A DNA stretch of 41,167 bases, from the NCBI GenBank assembly GCA_018399955.1, contig JAGYNO010000009.1, positions 1-41,167 on the forward strand. The letters are read 5' to 3'. Every line of letters starts with the position of its first letter. The stretch's first letter is position 1. This stretch comes from Halanaerobium sp. Lineage in GTDB: Bacteria > Bacillota > Halanaerobiia > Halanaerobiales > Halanaerobiaceae. A program made the position numbers and the translations under genes. A model generated the notes under the pieces. That model saw only the letters and a list, made by a program, of their open reading frames with translations. It made no database searches and was not told where the DNA came from. Of the stretch, positions 16,660 to 25,872 are shown piece after piece.

Positions 16660-17946
16660 TCAGTCTGTAAACCGTTCAAAATATTCAGGAGAATAGGCTG
16701 ATTTTAAGCCGCTAAAATTGGCTGTTCTCTCTGCAATTAAAGAAGCTATTAAAACCGGAATAGTAAGAGAATAATTATGCGTAAATTCCAGTATTATAAA
16801 AGTTGCAGTCAAAGGAGCTCTGATAACACCACTGAGTACTGCAGCCATTCCTATTAATGCATATAATGATGCTGAGCCAGAAAAATAAGGAAAAAAATTA
16901 TCAAAAATACTTCCAACTAAAATCCCTGTTGTACTGCCGATTAAAAGTGATGGAGAAAAAATACCACCTGATCCACCTGAACCAAGACTAAGAGAAGTAG
17001 CGATTACTTTAAAAAATAATATTAAAAATATAAAAGAGAGATTATGATCAATTTGATTAAAAAGACCCACAATGACTCTATTTCCAGATCCCATTATTTC
17101 AGGTATAAAAAAAGCAGTTAATCCCATTAATAATCCACCAAGAGCAGGTTTTAATTCTTCTTTTATTTTAATACCTCTAAACTTTCTATCTAAGAACTTT
17201 AAAGTATGTATGAAAAAAACTGCAAATACTGCTCCTGCAAAACCAATCACTGCAGCTGTTAAAAAATTATAAGCACTGCCGACCTGACCGAGATTTATGT
17301 TCTCCAAAAATAATTCCTGTCCACTCCAGCGTATTATCATATCAGCAGAAATCGCACTAACAGCTACCATTATTAATCTACTTTTTTCAACTCTATTGAA
17401 TAATATTTCTGTTACAAACATTATCCCACCTAAAGGTGCATGAAAAAGCCCTGCTATCCCTGCTGCAGCACCACAGCCCAGAAGGGTCTGGTAATCAAAT
17501 AAGCTCAAATCTAGTTTATAACCGATTAAGTCACCTATTCCTGCTCCAATTTCTATAATTGGACCTATGCGTCCCGCAGAACCTCCACTGGATATTGTAA
17601 CCGCAGATGCAAACCCCTCTGTAAGTAGGTCTCTATAACTAAGATGTCTTTCTTTTGTTTCAATTGAAGTTAAGATTGCAGGAATACCGTGGCCGCGAGC
17701 TGTGAGGCTCCCATATTTAATCACAAAGCCAACCAGCAGTCCACCTAAGGCAGGAACTAAGATAAAGCTCAGCCTCTGCAGTGAATTTAGATTACTGCTT
17801 ATATTTACAACTGAGGAAGTCATAAAGTCGAGAAAATTATTGTAAAGGAGAGCAATTGAGCCGACTATAACTCCAATTAGAAAAGCTAATAAAAGCTTAA
17901 AATACCTATTATTAAATTTTCCATTTAGATCATTATTATCAGTCAA
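16660..17946 (-). CDS. ClC-family chloride channel without gating and proton glutamates
   Basis: This protein of about 428 residues is a polytopic membrane protein of the ClC family with no CBS domains. Family motifs are GHGIP (usually GSGIP), GRIGP (usually GREGP), APLGGIMFVTEILF and GGIFSP. The residue equal to the external gating Glu (E148 in E. coli ClC) is Ile 127. The residue equal to the internal proton Glu (E203) is Ile 181. Both are needed for Cl-/H+ exchange, so this is probably a passive channel. I use TTG 17946, six bases after GGGAGGT; the GTG at 17961 is inside that site and overlaps the upstream topoisomerase stop. It is co-transcribed with that gene. Confidence 0.88.
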   Translation of the reverse strand: MTDNNDLNGKFNNRYFKLLLAFLIGVIVGSIALLYNNFLDFMTSSVVNISSNLNSLQRLSFILVPALGGLLVGFVIKYGSLTARGHGIPAILTSIETKERHLSYRDLLTEGFASAVTISSGGSAGRIGPIIEIGAGIGDLIGYKLDLSLFDYQTLLGCGAAAGIAGLFHAPLGGIMFVTEILFNRVEKSRLIMVAVSAISADMIIRWSGQELFLENINLGQVGSAYNFLTAAVIGFAGAVFAVFFIHTLKFLDRKFRGIKIKEELKPALGGLLMGLTAFFIPEIMGSGNRVIVGLFNQIDHNLSFIFLILFFKVIATSLSLGSGGSGGIFSPSLLIGSTTGILVGSIFDNFFPYFSGSASLYALIGMAAVLSGVIRAPLTATFIILEFTHNYSLTIPVLIASLIAERTANFSGLKSAYSPEYFERFTD

Positions 17947-17960
17947 AAGTTGACCTCCCA

Positions 17961-19877
17961 CTAGACATCTATTTTTTCTGCAAGTTCAGCATTATTAAAG
18001 ATAAATTCCTTTCTTAAAGAAGCATTTGAGCCCATTAATCTGGTGAATATATCATCAGCTTCAAAATCATCATCTATTTCTACTCTCTGCAGGACTCTGT
18101 TTTCAGGATCCATTGTCGTATCCCAGAGCTGTTCCGGATTCATTTCACCAAGCCCCTTATATCTCTGCAGAGAAAAACTGCTGTTTCCATTTTCGGCTCT
18201 AAATTTTTCTAATTCCTGGTCACTGTACAAATAATGGCTTTTAGCTCTTTTAGTTACCTTGTATAAAGGAGGTTTTGCCAGATAAATATGGCCATTTTCG
18301 ACCAGTTCTGGCATATACCTATAAAATAATGTCAAAATCAATGTAGCAATATGGGCACCATCAACATCTGCATCAGTCATGATGATGATTTTATGATAGC
18401 GTAAATTTTTAAGGCTGAAATCTTCTCCAATTCCAGCACCTAAAGCTGTAATGATCGAAGCTACTTCTGTGTTGTTTAAAATTTTATCGAGTCTTGCTCT
18501 TTCCACATTAAGAATCTTACCTTTGAGCGGTAAAATTGCCTGAAATTTACGTTCTCTTCCCTGTTTAGCCGAACCTCCGGCAGAATCTCCCTCAACAATA
18601 AAAAGCTCACTGTTTTTTGCTTCTTTACTGCTGCAGTCTGCAAGTTTACCCGGCAGTGCATTTGATGACAAGGCAGTTTTTCTTTTGGTAAGTTCTCTTG
18701 CTTTTTTAGAAGCTTTTCTAGCTCTAACAGCCTGGACTGCTTTGTCAATTATTTTTTTGGCCAGTTCTGGGTTAGTATCAAAATAAAGGCTTAAGTAATC
18801 GTAAACTTCTGTTTCCACGATACTCCTTATTTCACTATTGCCGAGCTTGCTTTTGGTTTGACCTTCAAACTGTGGTTCTGGGAGTTTGACATTAATAACT
18901 GCTGTAATACCTTCTCTGACATCTTTTCCCCTCAGTGACGATATTTTAGCAGGAAGTTTATTGTTATTTTTGGCAAAATTATTTACTGCTCTTGTTAATG
19001 CAGTTTTAAATCCTGTTAAATGGTAACCTCCATCAACTGTATTTATATTATTTGCATAAGAATAAATTCTTTCATTATAACCACTGTTGTATTGAATAGA
19101 AATTTCTACTTCATATTCATCTGGTTTTGATTCAAAATATATTATATCCTCATTCAAAACATCTCTATCTGTATTGAGATATTCAACAAAGGCCTTTATA
19201 CCACCATCATACTGAAATTCTTCCTCTTTAACTTCCTCACCCCGTTCATCTCTTAAACTTAAAGTGAGTTCTTTGTTAAGATAGGCTGATTCCTGTAAGC
19301 GGTGGGCAAGATTATCATATTTAAATTCAACTGCATTAAAAATTTCAGAATCGGGTCTAAAACGTATTACGGTTCCGCTTCTATCTGTTTTACCCAATTT
19401 TTTTAAATCATCTACCGGAACACCTTTTTTAAATTTCTGCTGATATTTATAACCTTTATAATGAGTTGTAAGTATCAATTCTTCAGATAAAGCATTAACT
19501 ACTGATACACCAACCCCATGTAGTCCACCAGAAACCTTATAACTATTATTATCAAATTTTCCTCCGGCATGTAAGGTTGTCATAACCACCTGAACAGCAG
19601 GAAGTCCTGTTTCTCGATGGATATCGGCTGGAATTCCACGCCCAAAATCTTCTACTGAAACTTCATTATCTTCATGAATAATTACATTTATTTTATCTCC
19701 ATAGCCTGCTAAAAATTCATCTATACTGTTATCTACTACTTCCCAGACAAGGTGATGTAAACCTCTTATACCAGTACTACCTATATACATACCGGGTCTT
19801 TTGCGCACTGCTTCTAAACCTTTAAGTACCTGTATCTGATCAGCATTATAATCTACTTTGTCAAAAAGAGTTTCCAT
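17961..19877 (-). CDS. Type II topoisomerase subunit B (GyrB/ParE family)
   Basis: This 638-residue ATPase subunit has the GHKL ATP site (VVDNSIDEFLAG, DFGRGIP, GGLHGVGVSVVNALS). The transducer domain has QTKSKLGN. The TOPRIM region has EGDSAGGSAKQGR and the metal-binding DADVDG. The C-terminus has RYKGLGEM and ends in the usual REFI-like NA motif. Sequence signatures look GyrB-like, but the partner A subunit, read in the opposite direction at 20033, lacks the GyrA box. The pair may therefore be topoisomerase IV or a second gyrase-like enzyme. There is no dnaA, dnaN or recF here as at a usual gyrBA locus. The ClC gene follows directly. Confidence 0.93.
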   Translation of the reverse strand: METLFDKVDYNADQIQVLKGLEAVRKRPGMYIGSTGIRGLHHLVWEVVDNSIDEFLAGYGDKINVIIHEDNEVSVEDFGRGIPADIHRETGLPAVQVVMTTLHAGGKFDNNSYKVSGGLHGVGVSVVNALSEELILTTHYKGYKYQQKFKKGVPVDDLKKLGKTDRSGTVIRFRPDSEIFNAVEFKYDNLAHRLQESAYLNKELTLSLRDERGEEVKEEEFQYDGGIKAFVEYLNTDRDVLNEDIIYFESKPDEYEVEISIQYNSGYNERIYSYANNINTVDGGYHLTGFKTALTRAVNNFAKNNNKLPAKISSLRGKDVREGITAVINVKLPEPQFEGQTKSKLGNSEIRSIVETEVYDYLSLYFDTNPELAKKIIDKAVQAVRARKASKKARELTKRKTALSSNALPGKLADCSSKEAKNSELFIVEGDSAGGSAKQGRERKFQAILPLKGKILNVERARLDKILNNTEVASIITALGAGIGEDFSLKNLRYHKIIIMTDADVDGAHIATLILTLFYRYMPELVENGHIYLAKPPLYKVTKRAKSHYLYSDQELEKFRAENGNSSFSLQRYKGLGEMNPEQLWDTTMDPENRVLQRVEIDDDFEADDIFTRLMGSNASLRKEFIFNNAELAEKIDV

Positions 19878-19903
19878 AAAGCTTCACCATCCCTCAACAT
19901 CTA

Positions 19904-19970
19904 ATTATAACAAAGAGCCAATTATTTTGCCAGTTTTAATTTGCATAAAGCGGCAGCCGGATGATATTAT
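19904..19970. promoter_or_regulatory. Divergent promoter region of the topoisomerase pair
   Basis: For the A subunit (+), TTGCAT (19941-19946) and TATTAT (19965-19970) are 18 bases apart. For the B subunit (-), a TATAAT -10 element lies at 19909-19904, with only a weak -35 element (about 19932-19927). The two promoters sit back to back, so supercoiling could couple expression of the two subunits. The B-side assignment is weak. Confidence 0.45.
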
Positions 19971-20032
19971 AAGTAAGCAGAAATAATAATTAATTATATT
20001 TATTTGATTAAAATAGCGAGAGGAGATAAACA

Positions 20033-22411
20033 ATGAGCGAAGAAATTTATCCAATTGCAATTGAAGATAAAATGAAAGACGCATATTTAAATTATTCATT
20101 AAGCGTTATTATCGGACGTGCTCTACCAGATGTAAGAGATGGTTTAAAACCTGTCCACAGGAGAATTCTTTATGCAGCAAAAGAATTAGGCTTACTGCAC
20201 AATCGTCCCCATAAAAAATCTGCCAGACTTGTCGGAGAAGTTCTGGGTAAGTTTCATCCCCATGGTGATTCAGCTGTATATGATGCAATGGTTAGAATGG
20301 CCCAGCATTTCAATCAGCGTTACAGATTGATTGACGGCCATGGTAATTTTGGTTCTATTGATGGAGATAGTGCTGCAGCGATGCGTTATACAGAGACAAA
20401 GCTGACAGAAATAGCAGAAGAACTGCTTGAAAATATCGATGAAGAAACTGTTTCTTTTACAGATAATTTTGATGGTTCTCTTAAAGAACCAGAAGTTTTA
20501 CCATCTAAAATTCCAAACCTGCTTATTAATGGTTCAAGTGGAATTGCTGTTGGGATGAGCACCTCTATTCCTCCCCATAATTTAGGTGAGGTAGTAGATG
20601 CTGCACTGCATCTGCTTGAATATCCAAATGCAAGATTAGATACTATTATAAAAAATCACCTGCCTGGTCCTGATTTTCCTACAGGTGCTTCAATTGTTGG
20701 AAATGATGGAATTATAGATGCATATAAAACTGGTAAAGGTAAAATAACACTTAGGGCCAAAAGTAAAATCGAAGTTGAGGACAGACATAAAAATATTATC
20801 ATTACAGAAATTCCATATCAGTTAAATAAATCTAAATTAATTGAAGAGATAGCTGAACTTGTCAATAAGGGTAAGCTTAGCTCTGTGTCTGATTTAAGAG
20901 ATGAATCTGATAAAAAAGGGATCCGTATTTTAATTGCTCTAAAAAGTGGTGCTGACCCCGAACTCACCTTAAACAGGCTCTATAAATATACCTCAATGCA
21001 GGGAAGTTTTCGCATAAATCTATTAGCTCTAGATAATAAAAAACCGAAAGTAATGGGCTTATTAGAGATTCTAACTCATTTTATTGATTTTAGAAAAGAA
21101 GTCATTAAAAATCATACTAAATATAATCTTAAAAAATCAGAAGCAAGATATCACATTTTAGAGGGATTAAAAACTGCTATAAATAAACTTGATCTTGTTA
21201 TCCAAATAATTAGAAACTCCAAGAAAAAAGCAGAAGCAAAAGCAGGGCTGGTTAAAGAACTTAAAATAACCGAAGAACAGGCTCAATCAATCCTAGAAAT
21301 GCAGCTGCAGAGACTTGTAGGTATGGAAATTGAGAAATTAGAAGCAGAAAAAATAAAATTAGCAGAAAAAATAAGCTATTATAAAAAGCTGCTTAATGAA
21401 GAAGAAGAGCTTAAAAAATTCCTTAAACAAGAGCTGAAGGATATAAAAAATAGATTCAATGATTCCAGACGCACAGAGATTATTGAAGATGATAAAAAAG
21501 CTGAAATAACGAAAGATGACCTCATTAAAGATAAAAATGCAGTTGTTTCACTTTCATACAGGGGTATAATTAAAAGAAATGATGACTACTCTAATCTGCG
21601 TGCTGCAAAAAATGATTATCTGATTTCAACAGTAAGTGGTTCTTCTTTAGACCAGCTGCTGTTTTTTAGCGATTTAGGTGAAGTATATAATTTACAGGTA
21701 CATCAGCTTGAAGAACATCATGGTCTTGCTACAGGGGATAATTTAAGCAAATATCTGCAGGTTCCGATGAATGAAAGTATAATATCTTTAAATATAATAA
21801 ATATTAAAGATAAAGAAAATACTTTCTATACTTTTGTCACCGAGTCCGGTCAGATAAAGAGAAGTGCAGCTGAAGAATATGAAACAAATTACAGCCATAT
21901 CAGAGCAATAAAGCTTGATGATGATAAATTGATCAATGCAGAGAAATGTGGAGAAGATGATGAAGTTGTTGTAATATCTAAAAATGGTTATTTAATTAGA
22001 TTTAAAGGCAGTAGTTTTTCTACAACAGGACGTAATACTATGGGAAGTAGAGCTATTAACTTAGCGAAAAATGATTACGTAATTAATTTTAGTAAATATA
22101 AAAGTGATAATTATATTGTTTCAGTTACTGAATCCGGAAGAGCCAATAAGATTAAAATGAGTAAATTAAAAAGTCAGCAGAGAAATGGCAGAGGGATCAG
22201 AATATTTTCTAACAAAAAATATGTACTTGCCGGAGCGGTTAGCTCTAAGAAAGACAGTAAGATTTTAATTGCTGCAAAAAATGGCGAAGTATATACACTT
22301 AATTCTGAAGAAATTCCTGAAACTACTCCAGGGGGAAATATGTATCAAGTAATAAAAGATTTTGAATTTGAAAAAATAACTGCTGTTAAAAATATCATAG
22401 AAACTGAATAA
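20033..22411 (+). CDS. Type II topoisomerase subunit A (GyrA/ParC family), no GyrA box
   Basis: This 792-residue subunit cuts and rejoins DNA through Y119 ([11 protein letters not shown]). The breakage domain has [30 protein letters not shown] and [11 protein letters not shown], which resemble GyrA. The C-terminal beta-pinwheel is present (repeats such as [33 protein letters not shown]). The first blade, where gyrases carry QRRGG(K/R)G, reads [10 protein letters not shown], so the DNA-wrapping GyrA box is missing. A QQRNGRG sequence occurs only in a late blade. This favours a topoisomerase IV-like decatenase or relaxing enzyme, not a supercoiling gyrase. GAGGAG precedes the ATG. Its partner is encoded divergently. 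Confidence 0.92.
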   Translation: MSEEIYPIAIEDKMKDAYLNYSLSVIIGRALPDVRDGLKPVHRRILYAAKELGLLHNRPHKKSARLVGEVLGKFHPHGDSAVYDAMVRMAQHFNQRYRLIDGHGNFGSIDGDSAAAMRYTETKLTEIAEELLENIDEETVSFTDNFDGSLKEPEVLPSKIPNLLINGSSGIAVGMSTSIPPHNLGEVVDAALHLLEYPNARLDTIIKNHLPGPDFPTGASIVGNDGIIDAYKTGKGKITLRAKSKIEVEDRHKNIIITEIPYQLNKSKLIEEIAELVNKGKLSSVSDLRDESDKKGIRILIALKSGADPELTLNRLYKYTSMQGSFRINLLALDNKKPKVMGLLEILTHFIDFRKEVIKNHTKYNLKKSEARYHILEGLKTAINKLDLVIQIIRNSKKKAEAKAGLVKELKITEEQAQSILEMQLQRLVGMEIEKLEAEKIKLAEKISYYKKLLNEEEELKKFLKQELKDIKNRFNDSRRTEIIEDDKKAEITKDDLIKDKNAVVSLSYRGIIKRNDDYSNLRAAKNDYLISTVSGSSLDQLLFFSDLGEVYNLQVHQLEEHHGLATGDNLSKYLQVPMNESIISLNIINIKDKENTFYTFVTESGQIKRSAAEEYETNYSHIRAIKLDDDKLINAEKCGEDDEVVVISKNGYLIRFKGSSFSTTGRNTMGSRAINLAKNDYVINFSKYKSDNYIVSVTESGRANKIKMSKLKSQQRNGRGIRIFSNKKYVLAGAVSSKKDSKILIAAKNGEVYTLNSEEIPETTPGGNMYQVIKDFEFEKITAVKNIIETE

Positions 22412-22494
22412 GAAAAAAATGAGATAGCTAGTTGTTACAGCCAGCCTTAATTTATCTGAGATTTAACAAAGAAATATATACAAAAATAAATAAT

Positions 22495-22534
22495 AAAGCC
22501 CTGCCTAATGTTTTGAAAACATTTGCAGGGCTTT
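22495..22534. terminator. Bidirectional terminator between topoisomerase A and the envelope cluster
   Basis: AAAGCCCTGC (22495-22504) pairs with GCAGGGCTTT (22525-22534), with an inner ATGTTTT/AAAACAT stem. A and T runs on both sides suit termination from either direction. It ends the rightward topoisomerase gene and the whole leftward cluster that starts at the response regulator. Confidence 0.88.
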
Positions 22535-22555
22535 ATTTATTGGTTAGAATTATTT

Positions 22556-23140
22556 TTATTTTAAAAAGACATGATTATCAATTTGAACTATCTTTGTTCT
22601 TTTAGCAAAAAACTCAGGATTCTGAGATTTTTTTGGATTATAGAAATAAAGGCTGCCATTACTTGGATCCATACCACCTGCAGCATCATAAGCTGCCTTA
22701 AAAGAAGCATCATCTGGATTTATATTAATCATACCATTTTCTACTGGTTTAAACTGTCCTGATTGATAGACTACATCTTTTATAGTATTTGGAAAAGATG
22801 GATGATACACTCTATTCAAAATTACTGCTCCAACAGCAACTTTACCTTGATAGCTCTCTCCACGTGCTTCAGCATGAATAATACTTGCCAGAACTTCCAT
22901 TTCATCAGCATTAAAGTTTTCATATTTGTAAAAATCATCACGCTTTTCTTGTTCACTGCTGTTACCAGAGAGTACTATCATTAAAAACATTAAACCAAGC
23001 CCAGTATATATATCTTCTTTTTCTATTGATGATGAGGCCTGGACTCTTTTCTGCTCATAAATAGCTGGTAATAAAAGGGTGTTTATTATAAGCAGAAAGA
23101 CTAATGAGAATATAATATTTTTTATAGATAATTTTATCAT
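22556..23140 (-). CDS. SleB/CwlJ-type cell-wall hydrolase
   Basis: This 194-residue protein has an N-terminal signal-anchor (about 7-28), a second hydrophobic stretch near 45-58 and a C-terminal Hydrolase_2 (SleB/CwlJ) domain (about 80-194). The domain starts EMEVLASIIHAEARGESYQG, with the likely catalytic Glu at E91, and continues VGAVILNRVYHPSFP. SleB enzymes are lytic transglycosylase-like and are best known from spore cortex lysis. Relatives in non-sporulating species act on vegetative peptidoglycan. Here it is the last gene of the Ton/SLH cluster, 12 bases after the SLH gene, which suggests remodelling of the wall around that envelope machinery. Confidence 0.85.
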   Translation of the reverse strand: MIKLSIKNIIFSLVFLLIINTLLLPAIYEQKRVQASSSIEKEDIYTGLGLMFLMIVLSGNSSEQEKRDDFYKYENFNADEMEVLASIIHAEARGESYQGKVAVGAVILNRVYHPSFPNTIKDVVYQSGQFKPVENGMININPDDASFKAAYDAAGGMDPSNGSLYFYNPKKSQNPEFFAKRTKIVQIDNHVFLK

Positions 23141-23152
23141 TATAAATTCTCC

Positions 23153-23875
23153 TTAGAGAAGCAGTGCAAGCAGTGCAAGGCCACCTATAATGTATCCAGT
23201 ACTAATTGAATCTCCACCAGCTTTTAGCTCTGCATCTTCTGTGTCTAATTGAGATTCAAGTTCTGCAATTCTATTTTCTAACTCATTGATTTTTGTCATG
23301 TTAACACTCTGAGTATCTTCTAAATCCTGAATGTTTTGACCTCCACCAGCTTCTTCAATTGCAGCTACTCTGTTTTCTATTGCAGTAACTTCTTCTGATA
23401 AACTAGCAAGAGTATTTATATTATCAGCAATCTCTGTAACTTCTCCCCGCAGTTCCGAAACTCTTACATTAACATCTGCAATATCTTCATTTTGAATCTG
23501 ATTTGCATCTTCTATTTTATTAATTCTTTCGGCAAAATCTTTTTGATTTTGGGCTACTGCTACTAACTCATCTCTAAATTCTAGTGATAATTCTCTGATT
23601 ACATCCACATCTTCATCAGATAAGTTCTGTCCTCCAACTGTCATATTTTCAAGTAAGTTTGCAATTATTTCAGCCATCTCATATCTGCTTACACTTTCTT
23701 CACCATTAAAATCCTCACCTGCATAAAGACTTAAATAACCTCTTTCAGCAAGGGTCTGTACACTATCATATGCCCAGTGGTCTCGTGGTACATCATCAAA
23801 TTCCTGGGCTGCAGCAAAAGAAGTTACTGCAAAAATGAAAATTGATGTGATTAACATTATTTTTTTATAATTCAT
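23153..23875 (-). CDS. SLH-domain, coiled-coil, C-terminally anchored envelope protein (Omp-alpha-like)
   Basis: This 240-residue exported protein has a signal peptide (about 1-23, cleaved after SFAAA). A single SLH domain (about 25-80) contains FDDVPRDHWAYDSV and VSRYEMAEIIANLL. A long coiled coil of heptads follows (about 85-220), and the very C-terminus is hydrophobic (about 227-240, YIIGGLALLALLL). SLH domains bind peptidoglycan-linked polymer. Thermotoga Omp-alpha has the same plan and tethers the outer membrane to the wall. The ends would bridge the periplasm here too, but that is inferred. It overlaps the upstream gene by one base. Confidence 0.8.
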   Translation of the reverse strand: MNYKKIMLITSIFIFAVTSFAAAQEFDDVPRDHWAYDSVQTLAERGYLSLYAGEDFNGEESVSRYEMAEIIANLLENMTVGGQNLSDEDVDVIRELSLEFRDELVAVAQNQKDFAERINKIEDANQIQNEDIADVNVRVSELRGEVTEIADNINTLASLSEEVTAIENRVAAIEEAGGGQNIQDLEDTQSVNMTKINELENRIAELESQLDTEDAELKAGGDSISTGYIIGGLALLALLL

Positions 23876-25866
23876 TATTCTGTTTCCTCCTTTAAAATAT
23901 TTCTAAGACTTATTTCTATTTCTTCACTCATACTATTTAATAATGATAAATCATCTAAATAGATTTCACCTGCATCACTTTCCTTTTTCTTGAAGTGAAC
24001 TGTTGCTATAGTTCCATTTCCTCTATTAAATGGTAACTCCTGCTCGAAGAATAAAGTTCCATTTTCAGTTCTAGTTGGTCTGTTAAATGGTAATAAGTTA
24101 TTATCACCTACAAAAAGCTCTCCACGTGAAACATGAGTAAGCAGAAGTTTTTCGCTGTTATAGTTAAAATCAAATTCTATTTTTTCTGCTTCTCCTATAT
24201 TTGCAGCAACAATATCTACAGAAAGATAATTTTCATCTTCTCTGCCTGGTGTTTCTCTTAAATAAATTAGAGGTTCTAACCTGGGTAATTCTATTTCTTC
24301 AACGATTGTTTTTTCATAATCATTAATGCCGCTCACTTTGACTGCAAATGGCATAGTACCATCTACTCTTAAGGCTTCAATAGCCCAGTTTACATTAATG
24401 TTTTCTCCAGAATCAAGCATACCCAGATGTTTGCTCAGTTTTTCACTTGAAGCAGCTAAAAGGCCAGGTGGTAAAATTAACTCTGCTTTAACACCATATA
24501 ATGAACTTTCTCCTGAATTGCTTAATCTTGCCTGGACTCTAAATGGATTAGGTTCCAGCTGCCCATCAATCACTTCGACATTTTCCATAAGAGTAATGTT
24601 AGCATCAAGTACAGGAGGTCCGACAAATTTAACTCTTCTTTCAACTTCATTTGAATCTGTGTTATCTGCATCTACAACAACACGATAAGTCATCTGATCT
24701 GGTAGGCTGCTAATATTGTCTGGTCTTACATTCCAGGTTATTTGTGCTATTCCACCAGATTCCATATTACCAAGGCTGCGGCTTTTTTCATCAGCTTCAA
24801 ATCCATCTGGAAGCTCTAAATTAATTTCAACATTTCTTGCTTCAATATCAGAAGTGTTTTCTAAATAAGCAACAACAGGGAAACTTTGATTATTATTATC
24901 AAAAATAACTTCTGCTGGAGATGTAACTCCTAATGATAAAAGACCGGGTACAATTGTTATACCACCTAAACCATATTTACTAATATATGTTTTACTGTCA
25001 CCAGCCTCTATTACCTCAGGAACCCAGTACATAGCCATAGCACTATCAATTTCGTATTCACCTTTGCGTACAAATTCCTGACCTGGGTTGAAATCAAAAT
25101 CCCAAACACCATCTGCCATACTTCCCCAGTCAGAAAAATAAACTCTATCTGGAGTACTTACATCTGGACCAATAAATGTACCCTGAGAAGTAACCTGAGG
25201 ATTTGAAATACTGTCAAAAGAAAGCCAAAAATTATCCAGCTGTTTATCATAATATAATTTGTCAGAAGCAATGGTATCTTCACCAAGTCTAAAGGGAGCT
25301 CCATCATTTGCTCCAAGCATTGTATCAAGCATTATTCTGAGGCCGATTTTTTCCTCTGTTTCACCTTCATTGATAACTCTATACTGTATTTGTGCAGTAT
25401 CAGCAAGTCCTGTTGTAGAACTTTTTACAATGGAAAGAATTTGCTCAACAATTAGATTATCAAAACGAGTTTTTGTTATTAACTGGTTATCTTCAATTGT
25501 TGGCTCCTGAATAACCTCACCATATTTTGCATTTTTTCCGGCACGTCTTTGAGTTTCACCACCAAAAACATATTTCTCATCATTTATCCAGATTGTTGTA
25601 TAAGAAGTCCAGGGAGTAGGACGACCATAGATAAGCGCTTTATTATCATCATTATCTCTAGCAGGTGCTCCTCCAGTTGTTTCAACAGCAAATCTTCCCT
25701 GAGCATTATTATTTTGATTTACAACAATCACAATATAGTCATTGCCGAAACGTAAATTATTATTTGAATCTTCACTCTGAAAAAAGTCATCCTGTGCTGT
25801 AATAGCTGAAGTAAATAACAAAAGCACTGCAGCTGTTATTATTATAAACTTACTATATTTAAACAT
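23875..25866 (-). CDS. Large secreted protein with CARDB/DUF11-like and cohesin-like domains
   Basis: This 663-residue protein has a signal peptide (about 1-25, ending ITAQD). A novel N-terminal beta-rich region spans about 30-300. Two Ig-like repeats of the CARDB or DUF11 type (about 310-400 and 415-515) contain phrases such as VEINLELPDGF and AELILPPGLL. A cohesin-like domain (about 535-650) has LSVDIVAANIGEAEKIEFDF and GTIATVHFKK. No membrane anchor or dockerin is visible. It lies six bases after tonB and overlaps the SLH gene by one base, so it is probably a periplasmic or outer-membrane partner of both. I do not recognise the N-terminal region, and the function is unknown. Confidence 0.7.
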   Translation of the reverse strand: MFKYSKFIIITAAVLLLFTSAITAQDDFFQSEDSNNNLRFGNDYIVIVVNQNNNAQGRFAVETTGGAPARDNDDNKALIYGRPTPWTSYTTIWINDEKYVFGGETQRRAGKNAKYGEVIQEPTIEDNQLITKTRFDNLIVEQILSIVKSSTTGLADTAQIQYRVINEGETEEKIGLRIMLDTMLGANDGAPFRLGEDTIASDKLYYDKQLDNFWLSFDSISNPQVTSQGTFIGPDVSTPDRVYFSDWGSMADGVWDFDFNPGQEFVRKGEYEIDSAMAMYWVPEVIEAGDSKTYISKYGLGGITIVPGLLSLGVTSPAEVIFDNNNQSFPVVAYLENTSDIEARNVEINLELPDGFEADEKSRSLGNMESGGIAQITWNVRPDNISSLPDQMTYRVVVDADNTDSNEVERRVKFVGPPVLDANITLMENVEVIDGQLEPNPFRVQARLSNSGESSLYGVKAELILPPGLLAASSEKLSKHLGMLDSGENINVNWAIEALRVDGTMPFAVKVSGINDYEKTIVEEIELPRLEPLIYLRETPGREDENYLSVDIVAANIGEAEKIEFDFNYNSEKLLLTHVSRGELFVGDNNLLPFNRPTRTENGTLFFEQELPFNRGNGTIATVHFKKKESDAGEIYLDDLSLLNSMSEEIEISLRNILKEETE

Positions 25867-25872
25867 TGTTTT

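Noticed and set aside
18476-18748. Second minus-strand frame inside the topoisomerase B gene
   Set aside because: It is a frame-shadow of the strongly conserved TOPRIM region and has no start signal of its own.
22170-22200. QQRNGRG in the topoisomerase A subunit as a GyrA box
   Set aside because: It lies in a late blade of the pinwheel. The true GyrA box belongs in the first blade, where this protein has no match.
17961-22411. Chromosome origin suggested by the topoisomerase B and A genes
   Set aside because: There is no dnaA, dnaN or recF, the genes diverge and I saw no cluster of DnaA boxes.
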